From the NCBI RefSeq assembly GCF_910589235.1, contig NC_060969.1, positions 1,984,015 through 2,048,014 of the forward strand: a stretch of DNA of 64,000 bases, written 5' to 3'. How positions within the stretch are numbered: the first letter of the stretch is position 1; each line of letters starts with the position of its first letter. The stretch is from Vespa crabro. Taxonomy: Eukaryota; Arthropoda; Insecta; Hymenoptera; Vespidae. The notes under the pieces are model-generated. The model was not told the origin of the DNA and made no database searches. It saw nothing but the letters and a program-made list of their open reading frames with translations. Below are positions 25,412-37,818 of this stretch, piece after piece. The translations under genes and the position numbers were made by a program.

Positions 25412-28159
25412 CATTTGATAATGAATTAAGATTATCACAGAACATTTGCATTTCAATAAAAGACAGATGTGCCTGTGTGTGTATAATAGCACTTGGAAAA
25501 GTAACAAAAATTGGAAGTAAGACTATAACGGGTCTCCCTGTTTAATCGGTCATGTGTAGTTTATGCAAACGGCGCCATCCCACAAGCAATACTTATCGTT
25601 AATACGTGTGTTTATACGTGTGTCTGTCTGTCTATCTATCTCTCTGTCTTTATCTTTGTATAAAAGGAAAACTTATAGATAGACAAATATATCTGTCCTC
25701 TTGTATTTACCTGTTTCTATATACAATACACATTTGTATAGACGACGTTTTCATTTGACTAGAGTTGCATTGTTCTTAATAATGACATGAAAATTAAAAA
25801 ATAACACTTTTACAATCAACAGATTGATAGTATAGATAAAATGCATATTATAAGATAGACAATTCTCTTCTAATACGTTGCGTGTTCTAAGACGTTCCAT
25901 TTCCGTAACATTTTGCATGAATCATTCAACATTGCGCATTTAAGCTGGATCTGTTCTTTTTCTTTCTTTCTTTCTTTCTTCCTTTTTTTTTTTTTCTTCT
26001 TTTTTATTTCTTGGAACTAGTAGATGACTCATGAATCAAATAGAATCAAATTGAACTAAGAAATTAAGAAATTAAATGTGATTATGTCGATTTAAAAATG
26101 GTTATCAAAGCATAGCTATATCTGTTAAAATGTCTTCGAATGACAATAGATATCTAATTTATTTGTTTGCCCTATTTACATAGATGTTCTCCAATAATTT
26201 GAAAAAAAAAAAAAAAAGAAAAGAAAAAATTATTTAAATGAGAATTTGATGAATTATTTATTATTCTTATCTTTATTTTTTGCGTAAAATTTTCCGTCTA
26301 TCGAATTAATACATATAAAATGCCTTATACAAACGTATAACATATTTTTTGAAATTAATAATAATGTAATAAATATGTAATACAGATAACGTTTAATTTG
26401 GAATTTATTTTATTAACGAACGGAATCATATCTTTTTTAACGGAAAAAGATCTTTTTCTTTTTTCTTCTTTTTCTTTTTTCAATCGATTTCACAAAAGCG
26501 TGTAATTTATTTTTTAACGAAAAAAATGTTTCTCATTTTTAGCCCTGGTTGGAACACGTCACGTAGTAACTTTTATGATTTTTCTTGGTATGGCAAATGC
26601 CTATGTAATGAGGACCAATATGTCTGTGGCGATCGTTGCTATGGTCAACCACACGGCTATCACAGAGCATCAAGAGATTGTTACGAACGAATGCCAGATC
26701 GATTATACCAATAATAGTACGTCAGACAACAGTCATGTGAGTTGCAACATCTAAATTTATCTATTTACGACCAAAATATCTTTTTTCTTTTCTTTTTTTA
26801 TGATATATATATATATATATATTAATCTTGGCATTTACAGAAAGATGGTGAATTTGCCTGGGATACTAAAAAACAAGGCTATCTATTGAGCTCATTTTTT
26901 TATGGATATGTTATTACTCAAATACCTTTTGGTATACTTGCCAAGCGTTATGGGTCTAAATATTTTCTTGGCGTTGGCATGCTGATAAATTCGTTATTTG
27001 GACTATTAGTTCCAGTTTCGGCACATTGGGGTTTTCCTTGGCTAATGGTAGTTCGATTTATTCAAGGTTTAGGCGAGGTAAGTAGTCCTTCGAATTTTGC
27101 CTAATATATTTGTTATGATTATAAGTTCATCAAATGTTAAAAGAGCATACCGTATATACATGAGATGAGAATGTGTGTTACGGGAAAGTTTATTACACGA
27201 CTCATTAAAATATTGTCTAAACAAAAAAAAAAATGATATACATAGATTTTGATCTTCTATTTAAATACAGGAAATATACCATGAAATGTATGTAAGTTTT
27301 AGGCAAGTTGTTAATTTAATATTTGAAATTATTTCTTTAATATTTTAAAAAGAATTGAACATCCTTTTCTTTTTAATCCATATGTTTTTCCGATGTCTAT
27401 TATATATAAAATCTGTATGTAGAATTTTTGCTTTTGAAATTTTTGTTTGATTAAAAAGACATAATGTTAGATTTAGAATAAAGGATTACATATTCGTTGA
27501 GTGTGAACGCTTTTTGATTGTTTGGGTGTGATTTCCTCCCCCTAGGAATGGATTATCCCTATTGCAGGGTCCAATTGTGCCTTGCACGCACGCATTGTTG
27601 GCAAAGTGGATACCACCAAACGAGAGGAGCAGAATGGGAGCCTTCGTCTATGCTGGTAAGCTCGTACAGTGCGATATTTTTTAATGTAGCACTCTTGTAC
27701 ATACCAATTCACCTTGAGTCCCGCAAGTCCTCTGGATATTTCAATGCATCCAATCACTGTGTACTTCTTGCTACGATGGAATTGGAATCATAGGAGTGGA
27801 CTTTTTTTGGTTCTGACTTATCCACTGTTCTTAATGACTCACAGTAGGTTTCTCTTTAATCATTAGAATTTTGTTATTAATCTATGTTTTGTCTCTGTTA
27901 TCAACAGGTGCTCAGTTTGGTACAGTCATTTCAATGCCATTAAGTGGTTTGCTGTCTGAATATGGATTTGCTGGTGGTTGGCCATCAATATTTTATGTCT
28001 TTGGCGCTGTTGGTACTATATGGTGTATAGCTTTTCTCATTATGGTCCATGAAGATCCAGAAAGTCATCCGCATATTTCTGAAGATGAAAAAAAATACAT
28101 ACTTAGTGCATTGTGGGGAAATGCTGGAGCATCTGTAAATATTTTTTTTTATATATTTC

Positions 28160-28196
<37 letters not shown>

Positions 28197-28874
28197 GATA
28201 TTTCCATTCTGCGTATCTATTTTTTCTAGTCTCCACCTGTACCTTGGAAATCAATTGTTACTTCATTGCCTTTCTGGGCTATCTTAATGGCACATATGGG
28301 TCAAAATTATGGATATGAAACATTAATGACGGAACTTCCAACGTTTATGAAACAGATTTTACATTTCGATATTAAGTCTGTGAGTAAAAACATTTCAATA
28401 ATATTTACATAAACAATTAATCAATAGATGACGATATACTTTATATAACATATTTATTATTTCAGAATGGTACTGTTTCATCTCTTCCTTACTTAGCTAT
28501 GTGGATCTTTTCAATGTTAATTAGTCACGTTGCCGACTGGATGATTTCCGCAGATAAATTTAATCATACTGTTACGCGTAAAATTATTAATAGCATTGGT
28601 CAATATGGACCAGCTATAGCATTAGTAGCAGCATCTTACACAGGTTGTAATCCGTGGCTGACAATAAGCCTTCTTACTATTGGTGTTGGTTTAAATGGTG
28701 GTATTTATTCTGGTTTCAAAGTGAACCATCTTGATATCTCTCCAAGATTCGCAGGAGTTTTAATGTCTTTCACCAATTGTCTTGCTAACTTGGCCGGATT
28801 ACTTGCACCTATTATAGCTGGCCATATTATCGTTGGAACGGTAATATAATTTATAATATTTTAATAGATAATTA

Positions 28875-28909
<35 letters not shown>

Positions 28910-29157
28910 TTATTTATTTATTTATTTATTTATTTTTTGTATATATAACTATTTAATATTTTCTATTATAGCCAACTCAACACAAATGGAGGATTGTCTT
29001 TATGATATCAGCAGGTGTTTATGTCGTTTGTGCTACATTTTATGTCATATTTGGTTCTGGGCAAAGACAATCTTGGGATAATCCAGATAAAGATGAAGAA
29101 AAAAATAACAGTAAAGAATTAGAGGGTGTGAAAACAGTAAACGAAACTCAACATTAA
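15044..29157 (+). CDS. SLC17-family anion/phosphate cotransporter (sialin/NPT-like), distal-start isoform
   Basis: Exons 15044-15128, 26543-26736, 26841-27077, 27568-27655, 27908-28134, 28230-28379, 28466-28840 and 28972-29157; 1542 bp, 513 residues. This is a 12-helix major facilitator of the SLC17 group: NMSVAIVAMVN after helix 1, an NxT/NxS-rich first loop, SSFFYGYVITQIPFGILAKRYG around helices 2-3, the G-LGEGPIVPCTHAL and WIPPNERSRMGAF signatures, then GAQFGTVISMPLSG. Insect members are annotated as putative inorganic phosphate cotransporters or sialin-like and carry organic anions, phosphate or H+-coupled substrates at the plasma or vesicle membrane; the substrate cannot be read from sequence. 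The 28-residue first coding exon is hydrophilic and joined to exon 2 by an 11.4-kb intron. An alternative first coding exon lies at 21723-21837. The 3' UTR is followed by a long AT-rich stretch. Confidence 0.95.
15204..15258 (+). repeat. TTTCA pentanucleotide repeat in SLC17 intron 1
   Basis: About eight perfect TTTCA/TTCAT units followed by two units interrupted by CAGTT, 75 bp downstream of the distal first exon donor and just after an A-rich tract. Confidence 0.8.
15955..16050. repeat. (TC)n tract in SLC17 intron 1
   Basis: About 95 bp pyrimidine-only run of CT with CC and TTT interruptions. Confidence 0.85.
18573..18655 (+). repeat. Imperfect short tandem repeat (about 28-30 bp, three units)
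   Basis: Units share the core AGTAAACTTTACCGAC with changes (TTTACCGAC / TTTGTCGAT / TTTACCGAC), each preceded by AGATAGTA-like sequence. No coding or regulatory role is evident. Confidence 0.5.
20901..20949. repeat. (ATT)n microsatellite just upstream of the CpG-rich SLC17 promoter
   Basis: About 16 ATT units ending some 18 bp before the E2F-like site, marking a sharp change in base composition. Confidence 0.9.
20967..21120 (+). promoter_or_regulatory. CpG-rich promoter of the proximal SLC17 isoform (E2F-, NRF1-, CCAAT-like sites)
   Basis: In an AT-rich intron a CpG-rich block appears abruptly. It contains two E2F-like sites (TTTTGGCGCG near 20967 and TTGGCGCGAG at 21001), two inverted CCAAT boxes, AGATGGCGCC at 21013-21022, and the perfect NRF1 palindrome GCGCATGCGC at 21064-21073. 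It lies 650 bp before the proximal first coding exon. Activity is inferred from motif content. Confidence 0.6.
21064..21073. promoter_or_regulatory. NRF1 palindromic site
   Basis: GCGCATGCGC is the full palindromic consensus of NRF1 (Ewg in flies). Its position inside a CpG-rich, TATA-less block supports a genuine promoter element. Confidence 0.6.
21616..21681 (+). repeat. CpG-rich triplet repeat (GTC/GCC)n in the 5' UTR of the proximal SLC17 isoform
   Basis: About ten uninterrupted TCG/CGT triplets, then GCC-type interruptions and four further CGT triplets, 41 bp upstream of the ATG at 21723. It is probably transcribed as 5' UTR. Confidence 0.75.
21723..21837 (+). CDS. Alternative first coding exon of the SLC17 transporter (proximal isoform)
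   Basis: An ATG at 21723 opens 38 codons plus one base and ends at a GTACGA donor. The encoded leader (starting MSGGRANGSESRGRRNG, ending KPVRKRR) is hydrophilic, basic/acidic mixed and glycine-rich, as expected for a cytosolic N-terminus. Its phase (one base left over) is identical to that of the distal first exon, so both splice in frame to 26543 and differ only in the N-terminal tail; the product would be 523 residues. It follows the CpG-rich NRF1-type promoter. The coding call rests on phase, composition and position, not on homology. Confidence 0.7.
22860..23010. repeat. AT-only self-similar block
   Basis: Repeated ATTATATTAAA/ATAATATTTAAT variants on both strands make a degenerate, self-complementary stretch in the SLC17 intron. 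Confidence 0.5.
24292..24353. repeat. (TC)n microsatellite in SLC17 intron 1
   Basis: About 28 near-perfect TC units. Confidence 0.9.
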
Positions 29158-32100
29158 TGTGATGTAATAATACTTGCCATGGTATTTAATTTCTGCCATC
29201 ACAGCTCAATGCTAAACATGTAAATGAGTTCCAGGCTATCACTTCTGCCTATATACATTCATTCCCTCCGTTATCATTTAGCCATGCAGGGTGATTGCGT
29301 TACATCATAATATCTGACAATAAGTTAATCTCAAGTTTCTTTCTTTCTTTCTTTCTTTCTTTTTTTTCTCTTTTTTTTTCTCCTTTTTTTTTTTAGTACG
29401 AAGAGTGTTTTTATAGCACTGGTCTTTGCATATCAGAATATCCCTGATGTTTATATCGTGTTGTAAATGTTGAATTCAATCAACATTGTCATTATTTCAT
29501 AGAGTGCGTGTTGAATAAGAGAGAGAAAGGTAAAGAGAATATAAGAGAGTGCATGGATACATAGAAAAGTGAGAAAAATAGATGACTATATTAACATATT
29601 CTTCTGGAAGGATATGTATCTACGTTTATAAAATCGTCAAATTTCAAAACACACCTTAAAAGATATTACAGAATTCTGGATTTAATTGGCCAATTAATGG
29701 TAATTATTTATTCATATCCTAATTTTTATATAATGAAATTATAAAACTTCAAGAAGCATCAAATATGATACAAAGATATAGAAACAGGACCTTAAAAGAA
29801 AAAAGATAAGAAACTACTGGATGATGCTTCGAATTATTTTCATCAATATTCTAATTTTGTTAAAGTATTTTCTTTTTTCTTTTCTTTTTTCTTTTTCTTT
29901 TTTTTTTCTTTTTGGAAAATTTTAATTCAATTACATAACACAAAATTGTGATCTGATAGATTTACGTAGTTGAAGTATAAACAAAAAAATATCAACTAGG
30001 ATCTATAGATCTTTAGAATCTATCTATAGATTTTATATTAATCTATATATATCACATTAACTTGCTCAGCGTTATTATTAACAAGGATACACAAAGATAG
30101 ATAGATCAATGAGTTTTGTATAGTAGTTTAGAGAATATCTAATTTGGACATTAGTTTGAAAATTTTTATATTTTTAATAAACACAATTTATACTTATTTT
30201 TAATAAAACTAATTTATACTTATTAGAAAATCATTGTTATGTAATATATTTACATGAATTAACGTTAATAATATTTGTCCAAATTAGATAATTAATGAAG
30301 TTGGCAGCAGTATTAGAGTAAAAGTTCTCATTTGTTCATCTTTTCTTTTATTTTCTTTTCTTTTCTTTTCTTTTCTTTTTTTTTTCGTTATATCACAAAC
30401 AGTTTATTATCATTTTGTATTGTGTCAGGATGGAATGACTGTAAAAACGGTTGAAAAAAAAAACTGCAGCTGCAGTTCTTTAAAGTTGTTATGAATATTG
30501 CACGATGCAATAATGATTTATATATATTGTAGATAGTTGCACGAGATCCTATTAAGTTATAGACTTTAGATGAGTTTTAACTCGTAGTTATTTATATATA
30601 TATAAAAAAAAAAAAAAAAAAAAGAAAAAAAAAGAAATAAGAATTATTACCTCTGTCACACTTTAAATTTAAGTTATATAAAATGGATTTGTGCCTGGAT
30701 TTAGTAGGATGCATTTTTCTAATAATTAAGTATTTTCTTTTTCATTTCCTTTTTTTTTTGTTTTTTTTTTTCTTTATTTTTTTTAAGTAGCACAAACTTT
30801 TTGTAATCATTTATGATTCTATTATGTTCAGTTTCAATACCACAACCATTTAATTAGAATTTATAAAGGAAGACCAAAAATACATTATCGATTATAAAAA
30901 TAATCATTAAAATCAACAAGAAAAGTCATTAATTTTCAAAAATAAGGATAATCATGTCTTCCAATTATTTAAAAATTTACTATTTTTGATTATGTAATTT
31001 ATACCTTCCTAGAGATTAGAGGCACCTACTAAATATAAAAATCCTTCAAATATATTTATTGAATATTGGCTTAATTTATATGATTGCAATCGAATTTGAA
31101 TCGAATACAAGTGCCTTTTTATTCTGTGATCATATATTAATAAATGGTTTTTATAAATAACATTTGGTAATGTAAAGAATATTTTGTGCTACTTGATTAT
31201 CTTCGTACATTACTGTGATTGAAAGGTGAATACCAAAGTATTCACAAATCTTTTCTCATTGGGAAATAATTTAAACTCTCTAATAAAAGGTGTACCCAAG
31301 ATTTGATAAGAATTATTACAGCATCACGTTATTGAAAAACACCATTAATTTATGTAACATGAATATATATGCCAAGATTATAGTATATTTAAAGAACAGT
31401 TACCATCTGAAGAAATGTTGTTAAGTAGTTCGATGCAGAATTTTGCAATCCATATTTTGATACGTATATTTATAAATATTGTATATAGTTAATGACACAC
31501 ATGTAATCTAAAAGTATACAAAATTTTATTTTCGGGATTGTAACATATGTGATAATAAATTTTGAAATAAATAAAAACAATGCTGTAAAACAGCAAAATT
31601 GCCTTTGAATTAATAATAATAATAATAATAATAGTAATAAATAAATAAAATTAATAATTAAACTCTTAAGGATATTCATGATCATTGGTTTTGAACTTTT
31701 GAAAAAGCTTTATTTTTTGTTGGAAAAAAAAAAAAAATTGTACAAAAAGAAATGTTTTTTCGAGAATAATTTATATATTAAAGTAAAATTTTTTCAAACA
31801 TTCGAGAAAGCTATCTCCTCGCTTAAATCGTCTTCAAAATAAGATCTTACTCATCAAAATCGTTCAATAATTTACGTTTGAATTCGCTGTTGCATAAACA
31901 CTGTTTTCGACATTTCGTATAATGGCGCCCATTGAATTTAACGACAAAAAAAATGAGGTTGCAACCTCCCCCTCCACTACTGTTTTTCATTTGAATACTA
32001 GAGCGGTGTGTGCTTTGTTTCCGTGAAATGGACAATTGCTTCCATGGCTACAAATCACATTAAATATCAACAAAAGCAAACGTACGCCTGACTATGGACA

Positions 32101-32907
32101 TATATCGATCCAGTTTTCTTTCGTATTCCGAGAAGGAATCATCGAAGCTCTCTCTTTACAAACAAAGTATAAAATTAAACAATACTTTTAATAATTTTTA
32201 ATAATTTTATAAAACGATATACAATGTACACGAAGTATAATAAATTAGTATTTAAGCAATAGTGTACATTCGTTTAGACGTTATATAGATCGTAATATAT
32301 GTTAAATATAAAATAATTTTTTAAACTCATTTCTAAATTAATTTTTTTTTTTTTATATTAACAAAGTTTATTAAAATTTATTATCGATCGAGAAAAGGTC
32401 GATAACAAAAAAATAGAATGATGTTTCTTTGTTTATTACCATATAGCGCTAGTATCGGATTTAATAAATATTTTCGTCACCAGAGGTCTCAGTTATTAGA
32501 TATTGCAGCGCAATAGCAAACAATGCGGACGTGATAAGAGATCTAATTTCTTGATATTTAAGTTTTGTTCTCTGCTGCTGATGTCATTTAATATCGCTAT
32601 CAACAACAAGTATAAAATTCAGAATGAGACTTTTAAAATTTGAGCTATTGTCTCCGCTGTGGATATAAACAACTTAACTTGTTTACGAAATTAATAGTTA
32701 GTATTTATAGATACGTTATTGCATCGAAATTAATACTTCAGAGATGACATCATTTGATAGGATTGATTAGTTACGATTTATTTTTATTTAGAGTGAAATA
32801 GAATGCTGTTATTTTAAAAGAGTAATTATGGATTAAATTGTTCCTTTTTTTTTGTTATATATATATTATAATCATTTTAAATAAGATTTATTATTATTGT
32901 TTATATG

Positions 32908-32938
<31 letters not shown>

Positions 32939-32961
32939 TTGACAGGTAGCATAAGTTAGCC
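29158..32961. other. SLC17 3' UTR / intergenic region before ITFG1
   Basis: AT-rich non-coding DNA with T-rich tracts, TTTTC repeats at 30340-30385, a 16-bp palindrome at 30462-30477 and several AATAAA hexamers (for example near 31567). No coding exon is supported. Just before the ITFG1 ATG a TTTGACAG acceptor at about 32946 suggests a spliced 5' UTR, whose leader exon I could not place. Confidence 0.55.
30462..30477. repeat. 16-bp perfect palindrome containing an E-box
   Basis: AACTGCAGCTGCAGTT, with CAGCTG at its centre, downstream of the SLC17 stop codon. Confidence 0.8.
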
Positions 32962-34902
32962 ATGTGGATTCTACAACTCATTTGTGTAGTCACATTTGTG
33001 ACAACAAGTCATTCTAGTGATATAACTGCAGCTGTATTTGGAAATGTGCTCGATGGGATGCCCGCTGCATTTGGAGATTTTAATTCCGATGAACTAACCG
33101 ATGTGTTTATGGTACGCAAGGATGGCAAAACTGTACAAGTTTTTCTTGCTGCAGAACAGGAACCTTTATTAAGGCCAAATAATGATCTAAAGTGTTCTTT
33201 CAAAGAAAGTATCACAAGCGTTGTACCAGGAGATTTTGATGGAGACGTCTTTATGGATATTCTAGTTACAACTCTTAACTCAACAACAAAACTTACAGAT
33301 GTATATATCTTATGGGGTGGAAATAAAGACTCGGTTGTACAATTAAATTGTACGACTGAACTTTTATTCAGTATGCAAGGGCAGCCATTGGCTCTAGATT
33401 ATAATCAAGATATGATTATTGATCTTTTTGGTTTGAATAAAGATCATAATAGAAGTTTTTGGATATTTCAAGAAAATAGAGGAACTTATAAGGTCATACC
33501 AATGTCAGATAAAGAATATAAAGAAATGGGAAACATAAGACACCCGCATTCACATGCTTTTCTGGATTTAAATAATGATTTTTTGCCAGATCTTGTTGTA
33601 ACAACAGAAAAGTCTTTTGAAGTTTGGCATGGCGAGGAAAATGGTTTTGTCTTTAATAGACCTATTGATTTACCACATAATGCAAAGGTCATTGGTCAGA
33701 CTCTTTATCTTGATGTTGAATTAACAGGAAAAGTAGATCTACTTTTGCCACTTTGTTATGATGAAGCGAAACATACTAATTGCACCATAATGATGTATTC
33801 CAAAGGTGTATGGCATGATTTGCAAATAAATTTCAGAGATAAGAGTAATACATGGGCATTTATAAAAGGAGATGGTCAACGTTATACTGATGCGATAACG
33901 CTTAGAGGTGGAGATTTCAATATGGATGGTTATCCTGATTTATTGGCAACATTAGAATCTACTAGCACTAAACAGCGACAATCGTTTTTACTTGAAAATG
34001 TTGCATGCAATTCTTGCAATGGATTCAATCGTACTTTCGATATACGTTGGCAGGCACTTAATCCATTTTATAATGAAACTGTTATGGCAGTATTTTATGA
34101 TTTTTATCAAGATGGTATTTTGGATGTAATTTTGGTTGAACTAATAGATAAAACTAATAAAATCTATCGTACTGCTGCATTTAAAAACAGTTTAGATTAT
34201 GATGCCAATTTCGTTAAAGTTATGGTACTCACTGGACGTAACAACAGTATGTATCCAATTTCACCTGGTTCTTTAGGAAAGAAAAAACGTACATACGGCA
34301 CAAATCTACCAGGACCATCGATAGCTTACAGAACTACCACACAAGATGGTAGTCCACGTAATGCAATTGCTGCTCAATTGCCACAAAGTGCATATTTTTC
34401 TTTAAATTTGCCATATACTACTTTTGGATTGGGCAGAACACCAAACTTTGTAGATTCGTTAACGATAGGAGTAAGTTATGAAATACGATCAATCAAATTA
34501 TATTAATCAAATTGATTGATTAAATTTTGAACGATGGCATAAATTTTTATCGTACAAGGATTTAAATTTAACGTATAATAATTACATTTTTCTTAAATAC
34601 AACAATATTTTATACAATTACACAATTTTCTTTCACAGGTCGGTGGTAAATCACGAGAATGGCCGCAAATTATTCCCAATTCTCAAATGGTAGTGATACC
34701 TAATCCAATATCAAAACCATATAGATGGAAAGCTCAGTTATTTGTTACACCTAGTAAATTAATTTTATTAAGTGCCGCTGCTTTAAGCGGAACGTGCGGC
34801 CTTATTTCACTAATTATTGTTTCATTGTATTGGAAGGAGAGACGGGAAGATAAAATAGAAAAGCTTCAAGAGAGACATAGGTTCCCTTTTGATGCAATGT
34901 AA
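32962..34902 (+). CDS. ITFG1: ITFG1 (T-cell immunomodulatory protein / LINKIN)
   Basis: Exons 32962-34470 and 34639-34902; 1773 bp, 590 residues against about 610 in mammals. A signal peptide (about 1-18) precedes a beta-propeller of FG-GAP-like units, each with a calcium-loop motif: GDFNSDELTDVF (about 38), GDFDGDVFMDIL (about 92), LDYNQDMIIDLF, LDLNNDFLPDLV, GDFNMDGYPDLL and YDFYQDGILDVI. One transmembrane helix (about 544-568) and a short basic cytosolic tail close the protein. This is the type I membrane protein family known as TIP or LINKIN, implicated in cell adhesion with tubulin and RUVBL partners; several NxS/T sites lie in the ectodomain. The single intron has GTAAGT/CACAG ends. Downstream it converges on CDK5. 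Confidence 0.96.
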
Positions 34903-34961
34903 AAATAGATTTAAGAAAATATGATTAAGAATTATTTAATTATTTAACAGAATAATTGATC

Positions 34962-34967
34962 AATAAA
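34962..34967 (+). terminator. Polyadenylation signal of ITFG1
   Basis: AATAAA 60 bp after the ITFG1 stop codon, the first canonical hexamer downstream. Confidence 0.6.
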
Positions 34968-35102
34968 TAAGTATTGCTTCCAATTTATTATCCCTTTTAA
35001 TTTACGATAAATATAGCAATAAATAATTTCCTTTTTTTCATTCTTAATAGAGTAACACTTCTGTTCCTGATAGAAATTGGCCAATTCTGATAAAATTCAC
35101 AA

Positions 35103-35108
35103 TTTATT
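35103..35108 (-). terminator. Candidate polyadenylation signal of CDK5
   Basis: AATAAA on the minus strand 167 bp beyond the CDK5 stop, within the short interval shared with the ITFG1 3' end. Confidence 0.45.
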
Positions 35109-35274
35109 GTTTCGCCATATGTACTTTTATATAAAACAGGACTTTTTAATATCACACAATATGTTTGGCGCATCGAGTGCGAAATATATCAACAAACGAT
35201 CTCTTGTTGGAGTATTTTTGGTCGGTAAGCTTGAAGCATAAGACTTCAAAAAATGCTAAACTTACACGAGATTG

Positions 35275-36759
35275 CTATTGGCAACGGTCATTTTTAATGG
35301 CAGGGTTTAAATCATTAAAATAAGGATGCGCCATAGCTTCTTCTGCTGACAATCGCAGTGCCGGATTGCACACTAATAATCTCTGAAAATATTTGAAAAA
35401 AGTTTTAATATGTATCTATATAATTTCTTTTAAAAATCAATATGATATATAAGAGATCTAGCTTGCCTGTAATAAATCTTTTCCTCTTGAGGTAAGTTTT
35501 GGTGTAACTTGAGCCAATCCTTGTGTTGGATGATATTGTGGAAAAGGTTTGTAATCTGGCAAGATTGTTAACTCTGGCCATGTTTCTTCTGTTGGTGTAC
35601 CCAACATTTTAAAAATCCTTTTCAATTGATCATCCACATCAGAACCAGGAAAAAGCGGTCTCCCTGCATTAGCTAACTCTATACGAGTAAAATATACAAA
35701 CAGATTATCAATTTCTATTATCCAGATTCAGTATTTTATTTTTATAATGGATGTACCAGCAAATATACATCCTGCACTCCACATATCAATGGACGTTGTA
35801 TATAGTTTTGCTCCAAAAAGAACATCTGGTGGACGGTACCATAATGTAACAACCTCAGCAGAATAACATTTAACCGGAATGCCAAATGCTCGTGCTAATC
35901 CAAAATCAGCAAGCTTTAACTCGCCATTCTATAAAAATAAGGTAATTTAGAATCATGAGATTATATAATGTATAGATAAAAATTATACCTTATTGATTAG
36001 TAAATTTTGTGGTTTGAGATCTCTGTGGAGAACATTACGGCTGTGACAAAATGCTAGTCCACGTAATAATTGGTATCTAGAATAAATAAAAAACATGTGA
36101 GATAATCATCATTCTCATATATGTATATATATGTCCATATATAGCCATAAAAACAAGACAGATTCTTACAAGAATGATTTCACTACGTCTAAATCAATTT
36201 CTCCATTCAAACTATCAAAGTATTTTTTAAGATCTTGATCGCAGTGCTCAAAGACTAAAGTAAGTTTCTTATCACTATGCAATACATCATAAAGACGCAC
36301 TATATTTTTATGTTTTAATTCTTTTAATAAGCAGATCTCCCGAAGGGCTGAGGATGGCACACCCTATAGAAATAATAGAAAAAATGGATGATCAGTATTA
36401 TTCTTTCTCATGATTGAAAATAAGTTATAGATGATGAAAATAACATTTAGATATACCTACTTCGTCGTCATCGTCCAAACGTACTCTTTTTAAAGCGACG
36501 ATCTCGTGAGTTTCGCGGTTCTTCGCTTTGAAAACGGTGCCATAAGTGCCTGAAAAGAAACATCGTTTAACAATGACAGTTCGCGTTATAGTGACGCATC
36601 TAATGTCACACAACACACACAAGAGGCGCCGACGATTTATCTCGGTTTTTAATGTTAAAGTAAATGATCAATTCGTTCATTGGAAACGTACGATTAACGT
36701 GATGACAATATCGTTCGCCTACCTTCTCCTATTTTTTCGAGTTTCTCATATTTTTGCAT
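35275..36759 (-). CDS. Cdk5: Cyclin-dependent kinase 5
   Basis: Exons in transcript order: 36759-36723, 36549-36461, 36363-36170, 36076-35989, 35928-35757, 35678-35467, 35382-35275; 900 bp, 299 residues (292-294 in human and fly). All kinase landmarks are present: the glycine loop GEGTYGTVF, Lys33 in VALK, the PSSALRE cyclin-like partner helix at 45-51, HRDLKPQN, DFG and the activation segment with Ser159 in CYSAEVVTLWYRPPDVL. CDK5 is activated by p35-type partners and acts in neuronal migration, axon and synapse regulation. The C-terminus is a few residues longer than usual (ends KNDRCQ). The sixth intron begins with GC: the exon ends LLQ at CAG and continues GCAAGC, with a normal TTTTCAG acceptor; no GT fits the frame. 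It converges on ITFG1 and diverges from the small gene at 37.8 kb. Confidence 0.98.
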
Positions 36760-37818
36760 ATTTTTGGCGTTACTTCGGGCGGAATGCACACGCACAGTGG
36801 TTACCGCTGCGCCGTGACGACTAAACTTCGCGCATTTAATATAGATTACGCGCGGGAATTCAAACTCATGAATTATTAAATTAAACACGAGGGAAAATAA
36901 TTAATTAGATTCTATTGATCGATACGCGATATTTTCAAAGATAAAAGAATAATAGGTTCTTTTATCAACAGTACAGAACTCGTTTCGTTCAATATTTCTC
37001 ATTTATTATTAGTCTGTTATTGATCGTTCGATAATTTATTTGCTATATAATTTTTGTCATCCTCCTCATAATCATACGACTTATAATACGATTACAAATT
37101 ATATCTTACATTATATTTAAATATATATTAGGATATATATATATATATATTTGCTATTAGAAAATGATTTGTATATTAAATAACAATATATATTTTGTAA
37201 ACAAAAATCAGATAATATATTTGCAAGGTTTTTATACGTTAATATCTTGTCACGTGATATATGCGTGTGTAAAAAAAAAAGAAAAAAAAAAAAAAAAGGA
37301 AAAAACAACGGACGATTCGTTTGACATGTTTCGTATTAACCACTTAAGTCAAAACATTCAATATCGTCTGCAGATAAATAACAATTATTATTATTATTAT
37401 TATTTGTCTCATTGAAATGTGTTTTAATATAAAAGTGTAATCAAAATAATTAAATAAGAAATAAGTTTCGATTGTCGCAGTAAAAGTAAAAATAAAAAAG
37501 AAGTATTTTTTTAAAAGAGATTCCAGGAAATAGAAAAAAGATAGCAATGTTATTGGCCATCTATAGATAGACAGATACTTGTTATTGGTTGTTGCAATAG
37601 TGCCAATCTTCACTTTGTTCAGGCTTCGTTATACATTCTATGGTAAGTTTTTACGTAGATAAAAAAAAATCGTATTAATTACAAGAAATAATTATGCGGA
37701 TGAGATATTAAATTCTTCGTTGGATTATTCTACACGAAGAGAAAAGTATTTTTCTTTTTTTTTTTTTTTTTTTTCTTTGTTTCTTGTTTTTTTAGTAAAT
37801 ATAATATATAAACGAATC
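36760..37818. promoter_or_regulatory. Divergent interval between CDK5 and the small gene at 37.8 kb
   Basis: 1059 bp between start codons. The CDK5-proximal 100 bp is locally CpG-rich (around 36770-36860). A likely 5' UTR exon of the rightward gene ends at 37642 with a GTAAGT donor and is joined to an acceptor at 37794-37795. Confidence 0.4.

Larger units (their letters stand above)
15129..26542. other. Long first intron of SLC17 with low-complexity DNA
   Basis: Apart from the alternative promoter and first exon at 20.97-21.84 kb and a modestly GC-rich patch at 22080-22350, no coding exon or RNA gene is visible. It contains TC and GA tracts, TTTCA pentamers at 15204-15258, poly-T runs (19534-19563, 25376-25409), a short imperfect tandem repeat near 18573-18655 and an AT-only self-similar block at 22860-23010. 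Confidence 0.6.

Noticed and set aside
31847..32035. Minus-strand 62-codon frame with GGGGG and several Cys
   Set aside because: It lacks an ATG at its start, has no recognisable domain and no clear splice partners.
34503..34638. ITFG1 ending at the TAA in the intron (514-residue form)
   Set aside because: Reading past the GTAAGT donor adds unrelated residues and loses the transmembrane helix; splicing to 34639 restores the family C-terminus.
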